This document shows, piece by piece, positions 8,032-14,984 of a stretch of 38,916 nucleotides of DNA. A program made the position numbers and the translations under genes. The notes under the pieces were generated by a model that was not told the DNA's origin, made no database searches, and saw only the letters and a list, made by a program, of their open reading frames with translations. Origin of the DNA: Bryobacteraceae bacterium CoA2 C42 (lineage in GTDB: Bacteria; Acidobacteriota; Terriglobia; Bryobacterales; Bryobacteraceae); NCBI GenBank assembly GCA_019931245.1, contig JAINDL010000175.1, forward strand, positions 1 through 38,916. Reading direction: 5' to 3'. The stretch's first letter is position 1. Each line of letters starts with the position of its first letter.

Positions 8032-9521
8032 TGGAGGCCTCCGGGGACGCCTCCGGGGACGCCTCCGGCGCCACCGGCTTGCCCCGGTCCGGAATAGGTG
8101 ACGAAGAAGGGCGGTCGGTGCTGGGTCTTGACGCATTCCGGGTTGAGATTAGCGGCCGAGCCCTCATCGAGGAACTGGCCCATCAGCTTCGACACGCAGC
8201 CGAGCGCCGTTACCCCGTGGCCGGCGCCGGGAACGGTGATCTGGCGGGAGTTGCGGAGGCCGCCGCCCACCTCCGCGGCCCACCCTGGCGGGGTGACCGG
8301 GTCGAGTTCCCCGGAAAGCAGGAGCACCGGCTTGTCGGAGACTACCGTCCGGTAGAACTCCTCGCCCGGGCGCGTGGCGGGCCAGAAGGCACAGGCCTTC
8401 GTCCGGTTCCGGATGAGCTCTTCGCCGAGGAAGGTGTTGGCGGCGGCGCGGGCGATTTCGGCGGGCGGAATCCGGGGAAAATCCTCGGCGCAGACCACCG
8501 ACAGGTGCATGCCTTCGCTGATGCTGTCGCCCATGCTTTCGTTGGCCGCGGCCAGGCCGAGGAGCCCTTCGTAGCGGCCGTCCGCCGCGTCGGCGATGAC
8601 GCGGGGCAGCAGGGCGGCCGTGACGGGAGAGTAGAGCGCCCCCAGCAGAATGCCGGCCGCGGTGGCGCGGGACAGGGCCACTTCGCTGCGCAGGCCGGTG
8701 CGGGGATGGGTGACCCTGAGTTTCGGATTGGCGGCAAGACGTTCGAGCAGCGCTTCGGTTTTGGCGCGGAGGTCCGGGAAGGCGGCCTGGCAGGCGGCCT
8801 CGCGCGCGCAGGCGGCAAACGTGAGATCGAGCGCCCGCTGCCCGTCGCGGGGAAAGTAAAGCGGGAGCGCCATGCCGGGCGGGGCGACGCCGTCGAGCAC
8901 GGCCGAACGGACCGCAGCGGGATACTGGCGCAGGTAGACGAGGGCGGCGCGGGTGCCGTAGGAGGCGCCCCAGAGGTTGATGGGGCCGTAGCCGAGGTGC
9001 CGGCGGACCTCGTCGATGTCGTCCATGGCGATGGAGGTCGTGTAGAGTTTGGGATCGGCGTCGTAGCGGGTGAGGCAGTCGCGGAAGAGCGGAGTGGGGT
9101 CGTCGCCGAGTTTGCTGAGGTCGTCCGCGTCGCGCTCGGGGGCGCGGCAGTTGAGCGGATTGGATCCGCCGGTCCCCCGCTGATCGACCAGCACGATATC
9201 CCGGTCTTTCTGGAAACGGTGGAACAGCGTCCCGATGGTGCTCGAGAGCTTGGCGGCGCCTTGACCGGGCCCGCCGGCGAAGACAAAGAGCGGGTCGGGT
9301 TTGGGGTCGCGGCGCAGGGCGGGGAGCAGGACGATGCGGAGATTGATGCGGCGGCCTCGGGCAGCGGCGCGGTCCTCCCAGACCGGGAGGGAGCCGCAGA
9401 AGGCATCGGTGGGGCCTTCGGCCGAGGAGCACGGCCGCAAACGGTCGGCAGCGGAGCGCCGGGCGTTGGTACAGGCGCCCACGAGGAGAAGGGTCGTCAG
9501 GAGGAACGTGATCCGAACCAC
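8028..9521 (-). CDS. Lipoprotein alpha/beta-hydrolase (proline iminopeptidase/TAP-like peptidase)
   Basis: 497 residues. The N-terminus is a lipoprotein signal with lipobox LVGAC (Cys17), so the enzyme is probably membrane-anchored outside the cytoplasm. The oxyanion motif GGPGQG is at 83-88, the nucleophile elbow GASYGT has Ser187, the acid is Asp407 in GELDPVTPP and the histidine is His435 in GAGHGV: a complete triad. The C-terminal part fits the TAP-like domain found in tripeptidyl/proline aminopeptidases, so release of short peptides or N-terminal residues is likely. The start is GTG, with TACACT ending 6 nt upstream. The gene ends with a small glycine-rich tail made from a 12-bp tandem repeat and overlaps the downstream natA-like start by 4 nt, so the hydrolase and the exporter form one operon. 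Confidence 0.85.
   Translation of the reverse strand: MVRITFLLTTLLLVGACTNARRSAADRLRPCSSAEGPTDAFCGSLPVWEDRAAARGRRINLRIVLLPALRRDPKPDPLFVFAGGPGQGAAKLSSTIGTLFHRFQKDRDIVLVDQRGTGGSNPLNCRAPERDADDLSKLGDDPTPLFRDCLTRYDADPKLYTTSIAMDDIDEVRRHLGYGPINLWGASYGTRAALVYLRQYPAAVRSAVLDGVAPPGMALPLYFPRDGQRALDLTFAACAREAACQAAFPDLRAKTEALLERLAANPKLRVTHPRTGLRSEVALSRATAAGILLGALYSPVTAALLPRVIADAADGRYEGLLGLAAANESMGDSISEGMHLSVVCAEDFPRIPPAEIARAAANTFLGEELIRNRTKACAFWPATRPGEEFYRTVVSDKPVLLLSGELDPVTPPGWAAEVGGGLRNSRQITVPGAGHGVTALGCVSKLMGQFLDEGSAANLNPECVKTQHRPPFFVTYSGPGQAGGAGGVPGGVPGGLQ
8037..8072. repeat. 12-bp tandem repeat at the 3' end of the hydrolase gene
   Basis: GCCTCCGGGGAC is present at 8037-8048 and 8049-8060, with a diverged third copy at 8061-8072. 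In the minus-strand protein it encodes the GGVPGGVPGG tail just before the stop. The unit length is a multiple of three, so copy number can change without a frameshift. Confidence 0.75.
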
Positions 9522-9527
9522 CTTTCG

Positions 9528-9533
9528 AGTGTA
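9528..9533 (-). promoter_or_regulatory. -10 element of the hydrolase/NatAB-like operon
   Basis: TACACT on the minus strand ends 6 nt before the GTG at 9521. With a -10 this close, transcription should begin at or beside the start codon, giving a leaderless mRNA. The spacer CGAAAG contains no usable Shine-Dalgarno at proper distance. Confidence 0.45.
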
Positions 9534-9557
9534 ACAGGCGCGTAACTCGCGCTCAGC

Positions 9558-10034
9558 TTATGGGGTGGGTTCCGCGGCGGCGGCGACCGGGGCGCTATCG
9601 CGCTTGGGACCAAGGCCGAGGGCGATGAGGCTGAGGGAGGTGATGCGTCCGTTCGGGGGCAGATTCTGGTCTTTCTGAAAGCGCTTAAGCGCCTCTCCGC
9701 AGTCCGCTTTCCAATCGCCGGCGGGTTCCCGCTGCAGATACCCGCGGGAGGCGAGCGCCTGTTGGATCTCGCGGTAGCGATCTTCGGTGGGCTGCGGCTG
9801 GCCGGAGCGGCGCCGCTGGGTGACAACGGGGCGGAGACCGCGGCCCCGATTGCGCCCCCGACTGGCAGCGGAACGGGATGCATTACCACGCGCCGACTGG
9901 GCGGGACGCTGGGATCCGGGGGCCACGGCAGCGGGGCCTTTCGGGGCGGGGGGACTCTTCCGAGCCGGAGGAGCGGCCCCCGCAACGATCACCCCGACGG
10001 TCAAAGCCGCCAGGAGCAACAACCAGTTGGGCAT
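9558..10034 (-). CDS. Small secreted protein with a peptidoglycan-binding-like domain
   Basis: 158 residues. The N-terminal hydrophobic segment (about residues 3-20, WLLLLAALTVGVIVAGA) is a signal peptide or anchor. Residues about 22-80 are a low-complexity Pro/Ala/Arg/Ser linker. Residues about 85-145 (YREIQQALASRGYL, then ALKRFQKDQNLPPNGRI) match the PG_binding_1 three-helix fold. No catalytic domain is present, so it is probably a cell-wall-associated accessory protein. It is followed 20 nt upstream on the same strand by the HtrA gene, suggesting an envelope theme. A weak TACCAT box ends 8 nt before the ATG. Confidence 0.72.
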   Translation of the reverse strand: MPNWLLLLAALTVGVIVAGAAPPARKSPPAPKGPAAVAPGSQRPAQSARGNASRSAASRGRNRGRGLRPVVTQRRRSGQPQPTEDRYREIQQALASRGYLQREPAGDWKADCGEALKRFQKDQNLPPNGRITSLSLIALGLGPKRDSAPVAAAAEPTP

Positions 10035-10055
10035 GAAGCCTAATGGTACCAGAGA

Positions 10056-11678
10056 CTACTTCTCCTCGGGCAGGGTGCCGGCGGCGAAGAAGGCGACAAA
10101 CGAGGGGCTGCCGGCCTGCTGCGCCCGGCCGCCGGGGGCCGGGCGCATGACGCGGAAGGCTACCGCATCGCCCGGTTTCAGGCTACCCTGCAAGCGGCGC
10201 AGGTCCTCGGGGGCCGCCACCGGCTGCCGGTTGACGCTGATGATGACGTCACGCTCCTGTAAGCCGATCTCGGCGGCAAAGGAACCGTCTTCAACCTTCG
10301 TGATGTACACCCCGCGCCGGTCACCATCACCCAGCTTGAGGGCCTCTTTCTCCGACTCGGACATGGGCCGGATCATGATGCCGAACTTGGCAGGGGTCCC
10401 CTCGACCCGTTCAGGAACCGGAGTTTCGTTCCGGCGGCGAGCAAAGCGGGGATCGTCCTTGAAGACCTCCTCGCGGTCGAGTACGGTTACGACCAGATCC
10501 AGTTTCTTGCCGGCACGATCGACGGTGACCTTCAACTGGCTGTCGATGGGCATTTCGCTCACCTTGGACACCAACTCCTCTCCGTCCTTGATCGGCTTAC
10601 CGTCGATAGCGACCAGAATGTCTTCCGGCTTGATGCCGGCCTTTTCAGCCGGGCCGCCCTTGGTCACCGCGCTGACCAGTACGCCGTTGGTATAGCCGGA
10701 CGCCTTCAGCACCTCCGGCTTCTCATTCCGGTTCCAAACCACCCCAATCGATCCGCGCTTTACCCGGCCGTATTGAATGATGCTGTTGTAAGACCGGACC
10801 ATCTGGTTGGAGGGAAGCGCGAAGCCGATGCCTTGATAACCGCCGCTCTGGGTGGCGATGGCGGTGTTGACGCCGATCACCTCGCCGCGAATGTTCAGCA
10901 GCGGGCCGCCGGAGTTGCCGGGGTTGATGGCCGCATCGGTTTGAATAAAATGCTGGAACTGTTCGGCGCTCGGCAGGTCGCGCCCGGTAGCGCTGACGAT
11001 GCCCGCGGTGACGGTTGCCGCCAGACCGAACGGTGAGCCGATGGCCACGGCCCAGTCGCCGACCTGCACCCCGTCCGAGTTGGCCACCTTGATGAACTGC
11101 AGCGGCTTTTTGGCGTCGATCTTGATGACGGCAATGTCGCTTTCAAAGTCGGTACCGATAACCTTGGCCTTGTAGTCGGTGGTGTCGCCGGAGAACTTTA
11201 CTTTAATATTGTCCGCCTTATCGATGACGTGCAGATTGGTGATAATGTAGCCGTTTTTGTCCACGACGAAGCCGGAGCCGGTGGCCTCGCGCGGGGTCTG
11301 CCGCTGGGGCGCGGCGCCGGGACCACCCGGTCCGCGGAAGAAGCGGCGGAAGAGCTCCATGCCGTCCTCGTCACCCTCCTCGCCGTCGTCCGGAGCGGGG
11401 GCGCCGCGGCGCCGGGCCTGTTCGGGCTTCGGAACGTAGTCGGTGGTGATGTTCACCACGGCCGGTTCGACGGCCTTGGCAATCTTCGTGAATTCATTCG
11501 GCAGCGCGGCGGTGGCCGGAATGACGATGGGCGTCGCGTCCGGCGCCACGGCCTGTCCTTTGGCGGCGGTCGCCGTCGCCGTGACGAGCGTGCCGATCAG
11601 GATGCACACCGAGAGGCTGAAGACAGCCAGACTGAAGGAGAGCAGCTTTTGCTGCCGGATGTTCGCGAATAGTTTCAT
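10056..11678 (-). CDS. HtrA/DegP (Do)-family periplasmic serine protease
   Basis: 540 residues. A membrane segment or signal lies at about 12-35. The trypsin-like domain carries His150 (NLHVID), Asp181 (ESDIAVIKID) and Ser256 (NPGNSGGPLL), a complete triad. Two PDZ domains follow, at about 300-400 and 425-520, as in DegP/DegQ. A charged, Gly/Pro-rich insert (about 85-130) precedes the protease core in the place of the LA loop. The family degrades or refolds misfolded envelope proteins. Upstream, TAAATT (about 11702-11707) and AAGGCAGG before the ATG give a conventional short leader with a ribosome-binding site, unlike several neighbours. Confidence 0.93.
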   Translation of the reverse strand: MKLFANIRQQKLLSFSLAVFSLSVCILIGTLVTATATAAKGQAVAPDATPIVIPATAALPNEFTKIAKAVEPAVVNITTDYVPKPEQARRRGAPAPDDGEEGDEDGMELFRRFFRGPGGPGAAPQRQTPREATGSGFVVDKNGYIITNLHVIDKADNIKVKFSGDTTDYKAKVIGTDFESDIAVIKIDAKKPLQFIKVANSDGVQVGDWAVAIGSPFGLAATVTAGIVSATGRDLPSAEQFQHFIQTDAAINPGNSGGPLLNIRGEVIGVNTAIATQSGGYQGIGFALPSNQMVRSYNSIIQYGRVKRGSIGVVWNRNEKPEVLKASGYTNGVLVSAVTKGGPAEKAGIKPEDILVAIDGKPIKDGEELVSKVSEMPIDSQLKVTVDRAGKKLDLVVTVLDREEVFKDDPRFARRRNETPVPERVEGTPAKFGIMIRPMSESEKEALKLGDGDRRGVYITKVEDGSFAAEIGLQERDVIISVNRQPVAAPEDLRRLQGSLKPGDAVAFRVMRPAPGGRAQQAGSPSFVAFFAAGTLPEEK

Positions 11679-11711
11679 ACGGAAACCTGCCTTATCTAAA
11701 ATTTACCGTGT

Positions 11712-12572
11712 TTACTTCTCTAATGGATGTGCGGCCCGTCGATTCGGTTTCAATTCGACGATCAGGACGCCGGCGAGAATCAGAGCGGCGCCGGCGCCGG
11801 CGCGGGGCGTGAACAGCTCACCGGTCCACCACCACGCGACGACCCAGGCAAAGACCGGTTCGAGGGTGAAGATGAGGGCGGCGCGCGTCGGGCTGACATA
11901 CCGCTGCGCCCAGGTCTGCAGATAAAACGCCAGCGCCGTGGCGAGCAACGCCCCCGCCACGATGGCCAGCACCACCGCCGGCCGCCAGCGCACCGTGGGC
12001 GCTCCCTCCCACGGAAGCAGGCCCCAGGCCAAGGCTGCCGCACCGCTTATCTGCAAAAACGTCAGGGCTTCCGACGGAATTCGCGCCGCCAGATGGCCCA
12101 GCAATACGATATGGACAGCAAAAGCCGCCGCGCCGCCGATAGTGAACCAGTCGCCCGGCGCCACGGCGAATCCTTTTGCCTGCATCGTCAAGAGTCCCAT
12201 TCCTGCCGCTGCCGTTACCACTCCAATCATTTCGGCAACCCGCGGCACATTCCGATAGACGAACCAGGAGAAAAAAGGCACCAGCACAATGTAGCCGCCG
12301 GTTAAAAAAGCGCTCTTGGCCGGGGTGGTCGTCTGCAGTCCCACGGTCTGCAGCAGGTAGCCCAGCATCAGCACGGCGCCCAAACCAAAGCCCGCCCCCG
12401 ACCAGACCAGGTGCTTCCGGAAGACGGCGCCCAGGACGGCCGCCGCCAGAGTGAAGCGCAGGGCCAGGTAGTAAACGCTGGACACATCAGCCAGCGCCGC
12501 CTTGGCGATGACGAACATGGCGCCCCAGATCAGGGAGGTCAGCACCAGAACGGCGTCGGCGTAGCGGGTCAT
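11712..12572 (-). CDS. EamA-family (DMT superfamily) transporter
   Basis: 286 residues from the ATG at 12572, which overlaps the stop of the M20 peptidase gene as ATGA; longer upstream readings in this frame run through the peptidase gene and are not real. About ten hydrophobic helices form two EamA repeats: the first starts ADAVLVLTSLIWGAMFVIAKAA truncated here to its opening (ADAVLVLTSLIWGAMF), the second around WFTIGGAAAFAVHIVLLG. The conserved Pro/Glu motif FTLEPVFAW is near residue 250. DMT proteins export amino acids and metabolites; the coupling with a peptidase suggests an amino acid or dipeptide substrate, which is inference only. Confidence 0.88.
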   Translation of the reverse strand: MTRYADAVLVLTSLIWGAMFVIAKAALADVSSVYYLALRFTLAAAVLGAVFRKHLVWSGAGFGLGAVLMLGYLLQTVGLQTTTPAKSAFLTGGYIVLVPFFSWFVYRNVPRVAEMIGVVTAAAGMGLLTMQAKGFAVAPGDWFTIGGAAAFAVHIVLLGHLAARIPSEALTFLQISGAAALAWGLLPWEGAPTVRWRPAVVLAIVAGALLATALAFYLQTWAQRYVSPTRAALIFTLEPVFAWVVAWWWTGELFTPRAGAGAALILAGVLIVELKPNRRAAHPLEK

Positions 12573-13792
12573 TCGGCCAGCAGCAGCGCCAGGGTCAGCA
12601 GAATCCGCTTCAGCCCCGTGTCGCGGCCCTCCGGCCGGAACCACTCCGCCGGGGTGTGGGCTCCGCCGCCGGTTCCCCCGGCCCCGATCGACACCGCGGG
12701 CAGGTTCATGCTGAGCGGGATGTTGGCGTCCGTGGACGAGCAATCGATGCGCGAACGGATGCCGAGCCAGTGGTCCACCGCCGCCAGGTACCGTAGGAGC
12801 GGCGCATCGGTGGGCAGGCCTCCGCCCGGGCGTGCGCCGGTTTCCCGCAGTTTGGCGGTCACGCGCGCCGCCGTGGCCTGCGCGTTCTCCATCTCGGTGG
12901 CCTTGGTCACGCAGGATTTGAGCAGTTCTCCCAGGTGTTCGAGCTGCGCGGCCGACTCCGAGCGGATGTCGAGTTTGGCGCGGGCCGTGCCGGGAATCGA
13001 GTTCACGCTGACGCCGCCGTCGATCACGCCGAAGTTGAACGAGGAGCGCACGCCCGGCACCGGTTCGGGTTGATTTTCGGCGAACAGCGTAATGACGCGG
13101 CTGAGGGCGTGCACCGGGTTGCCCACGCCATAGTCGCTCCAACTGTGGCCACCCGGGCCGGAGAAGCTGATCTCGAAGCGGCGGCTGGCGAGCGCCTGGC
13201 AGGTGACGTGGTCGGTCGACGGGCCGTCGAGAATGAGGTAGGAGCGGATCTTGGGCGCCAGTGCCGACTGCCGGCACAGGTGGCGCATGCCGCTCAGGTT
13301 GCCTTCCCCCTCCTCGCCCACGTTGGCGATGAAGACGGGCGCCGCGCTCACCCCGGCCAGTTCGGGAGCCATCTTGAAGACGCGCACGAGCGCCAGCAGA
13401 GCCGCCAGGCCCGCGCCATTGTCGGAAACGCCGGGGCCGTGAAAGCTGCCGTCCGGCTGCGTGAAGACCTCTTCCGGGGTGCGCGGCGCGAGGACGGTAT
13501 CGAGATGCGCCGTGACGGCCACGTAGGGGCCCGCCGGATTGGGCGACAGAAAGGTGATCACGTTGCCCGCCGCGTCGATGGTCGACTCGCAGCCCAGCGC
13601 CCGGAACTGCTGCTGCATCCATTCGGCGCGCTTCTGTTCGAAAAAGGTCGGCGACGGGATCCGGCACAGCGCCAGGTGTTTCTCGTTCACCCACTGCTTG
13701 TCTTTGCTGAGCAGCAGCAGCGCCTCTTTGACTCCGCGCGCGCCGGCGAGCGCGGAGACGCTGGCGACGCCAGGAGCGAGTAGAGGGACCAT
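12569..13792 (-). CDS. M20-family metallopeptidase
   Basis: 407 residues. Di-zinc ligands of the M20 fold are visible in order: His/Asp in VAVTAHLDTV, Asp in GVSDNGAG, Glu-Glu in NVGEEGEGN, and a late His in GGGAHTPAEW. The central lid/dimerisation region includes FSGPGGHSW. This set fits aminopeptidases and carboxypeptidases such as peptidase T and its relatives; substrate is not determined. The N-terminal LLAPGVASVSALAGA is only mildly hydrophobic, so export is doubtful. It is the first gene of a two-gene operon with the EamA transporter. TACACT ends 7 nt before the ATG and no Shine-Dalgarno is seen. Confidence 0.88.
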   Translation of the reverse strand: MVPLLAPGVASVSALAGARGVKEALLLLSKDKQWVNEKHLALCRIPSPTFFEQKRAEWMQQQFRALGCESTIDAAGNVITFLSPNPAGPYVAVTAHLDTVLAPRTPEEVFTQPDGSFHGPGVSDNGAGLAALLALVRVFKMAPELAGVSAAPVFIANVGEEGEGNLSGMRHLCRQSALAPKIRSYLILDGPSTDHVTCQALASRRFEISFSGPGGHSWSDYGVGNPVHALSRVITLFAENQPEPVPGVRSSFNFGVIDGGVSVNSIPGTARAKLDIRSESAAQLEHLGELLKSCVTKATEMENAQATAARVTAKLRETGARPGGGLPTDAPLLRYLAAVDHWLGIRSRIDCSSTDANIPLSMNLPAVSIGAGGTGGGAHTPAEWFRPEGRDTGLKRILLTLALLLAE

Positions 13793-13799
13793 TACCCCG

Positions 13800-13805
13800 A
13801 GTGTA
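13800..13805 (-). promoter_or_regulatory. -10 element of the M20 peptidase/EamA operon
   Basis: TACACT on the minus strand is separated by CGGGGTA (7 nt) from the ATG at 13792. This predicts a transcript beginning at the start codon. The same hexamer at a similar distance precedes the gene at 9521. Confidence 0.45.
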
Positions 13806-13819
13806 TCAGGCGGCCCTGT

Positions 13820-14476
13820 TCACTCCGGCTTGCGGAGCCAAATATAGCAGTGGTTGCCGAGGACGTAGGCGCGCGGCGACCGCCGCAGCAACACGTCAAG
13901 ATAGCGCAGCGGGAACAGCAGCCACCCGAGCACCCCGTGGACGACCGCCCGCAGCGGCCGCCACGGGCACCAAAGCTTGGCGTATTCGAGCACGACGACC
14001 AGCAGCGTCGCCGTCGGGCCCGTGCGCCACCCTTCGGCGACCACTTCGAGCCCCCCGGCCAGCAGACGCAGCCCCTGCGGCGTAAACCGCCGGTAGTCGT
14101 GGGGATAGGCGTGAAAGGGGTGGCAGAACGGCGTCACCAGATGGGCATAGCCCCCCGGCCGCAGCACCCTTTCAATTTCCCTGACCATGCGCTCCGGGTG
14201 GGGCGTATGCTCGAGCACGGCGTCACACTCCACCCGCGTAAACAGCGCGTCCGGAAACGGCAGCCCCTCGGCGTTGCAGGCGACATCGACGCCCGGCATC
14301 GCGGCCAGGTCGACGTTGACATAGCCGGGTGCCCGCGTGCCGGCGGCGCCGATGTAGAGGTTCCAGCGGCCCAGCGGCGCGGGCACGGTCAGCTCGCGCG
14401 GGTCGTGGATGAGGGGTGGGGGCGGAGTGAGCCAGCGCCGCCAGGGGGCGCGGCGGCGGCGGTAGACTTCCTCCAT
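13820..14476 (-). CDS. Class I SAM-dependent methyltransferase (Methyltransf_11-like)
   Basis: 218 residues from the ATG at 14476. Longer readings exist, but they cross the divergent ccmE promoter and start, so this start is chosen. The glycine motif is degenerate (LYIGAAGTRAPGYVNVDL), followed by the acid of VDL, then FTRVECDAVLEHTPHPERM and REIERVLRPGGYAHLVTPF, the motif pattern of Methyltransf_11. The C-terminus has a hydrophobic, amphipathic stretch (about 165-195) that may lie on the membrane. Methyl acceptor is unknown. It is head to head with the ccm operon, 46 bp between start codons. Confidence 0.8.
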   Translation of the reverse strand: MEEVYRRRRAPWRRWLTPPPPLIHDPRELTVPAPLGRWNLYIGAAGTRAPGYVNVDLAAMPGVDVACNAEGLPFPDALFTRVECDAVLEHTPHPERMVREIERVLRPGGYAHLVTPFCHPFHAYPHDYRRFTPQGLRLLAGGLEVVAEGWRTGPTATLLVVVLEYAKLWCPWRPLRAVVHGVLGWLLFPLRYLDVLLRRSPRAYVLGNHCYIWLRKPE

Positions 14477-14496
14477 CGCCGCGGTTGCGTTGGCGA

Positions 14497-14517
14497 TATA
14501 ATGAGGGCGAAGAGGTG
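14497..14517 (+). promoter_or_regulatory. Promoter -10 and ribosome-binding site of the ccm operon
   Basis: A perfect TATAAT stands at 14497-14502, and AGAGGTG at 14511-14517 is a Shine-Dalgarno 5 nt before the GTG at 14523. The leader would be about 15 nt. No clear -35 is visible upstream. Confidence 0.55.
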
Positions 14518-14522
14518 CAGAA

Positions 14523-14960
14523 GTGAACACAACGGTTAAATTCGGTATCGTGATCGCGGTGGTTGTAGGCACACTCGGGTGGGTTGCCGCCAGCGGCGTC
14601 AACCAGGACACGGCCTCCTACTATAAGACCATCAGTGAGATTGAAAAGATGGACGCGAGTGCCAGAACCAAACGGTTGCGCGTTGGCGGGGATATCGAAA
14701 AGGGTTCCATTAAACGCGACGGCAAGCAGGTCTCCTTCGTTCTCGTCGAAGAGTCGCGCAAAATGGCAGTCCGCTACGATGGCAACGAGCCGCTGCCCGA
14801 TACCTTCCGCGATGGCGCCCAGGCGCTTGTCGACGGTCGCATCGAGCCCGACGGCACCTTCCACGCCGCCAAGATCTCGGCCAAGTGTGCCTCCAAGTAC
14901 GAAGCCAAGCCCGGCGGCAACTACCAGAAAGAGAATTCGATCAACCAGCGGGCTTCGTAA
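14523..14960 (+). CDS. ccmE: CcmE haem chaperone, Cys-type (CxxxY)
   Basis: 145 residues, starting at GTG after a good Shine-Dalgarno. An N-terminal membrane anchor (about 5-24) precedes an OB-fold (LRVGGDIEKGSI, SFVLVEES, VRYDGNEPLPDTFRDG, ALVDGRIEPDGTF). In the canonical protein the haem is bound covalently by the His of an HxxxY motif; here the aligned motif is Cys122-A-S-K-Tyr126, the CxxxY form known from archaea and some Deltaproteobacteria. CcmE takes haem from CcmC and hands it to CcmF/CcmH at the outer face of the membrane. First gene of the ccm operon; ccmF follows after 24 nt. Confidence 0.92.
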   Translation: MNTTVKFGIVIAVVVGTLGWVAASGVNQDTASYYKTISEIEKMDASARTKRLRVGGDIEKGSIKRDGKQVSFVLVEESRKMAVRYDGNEPLPDTFRDGAQALVDGRIEPDGTFHAAKISAKCASKYEAKPGGNYQKENSINQRAS

Positions 14961-14984
14961 TCAAATCTAAGTGAGGTCCCTGTC

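Noticed and set aside
12573-13694. N-terminal extension of the EamA transporter to 660 residues
   Set aside because: The added part is the M20 peptidase gene read out of frame. The ATG at 12572 overlaps the peptidase stop and starts the first membrane helix.
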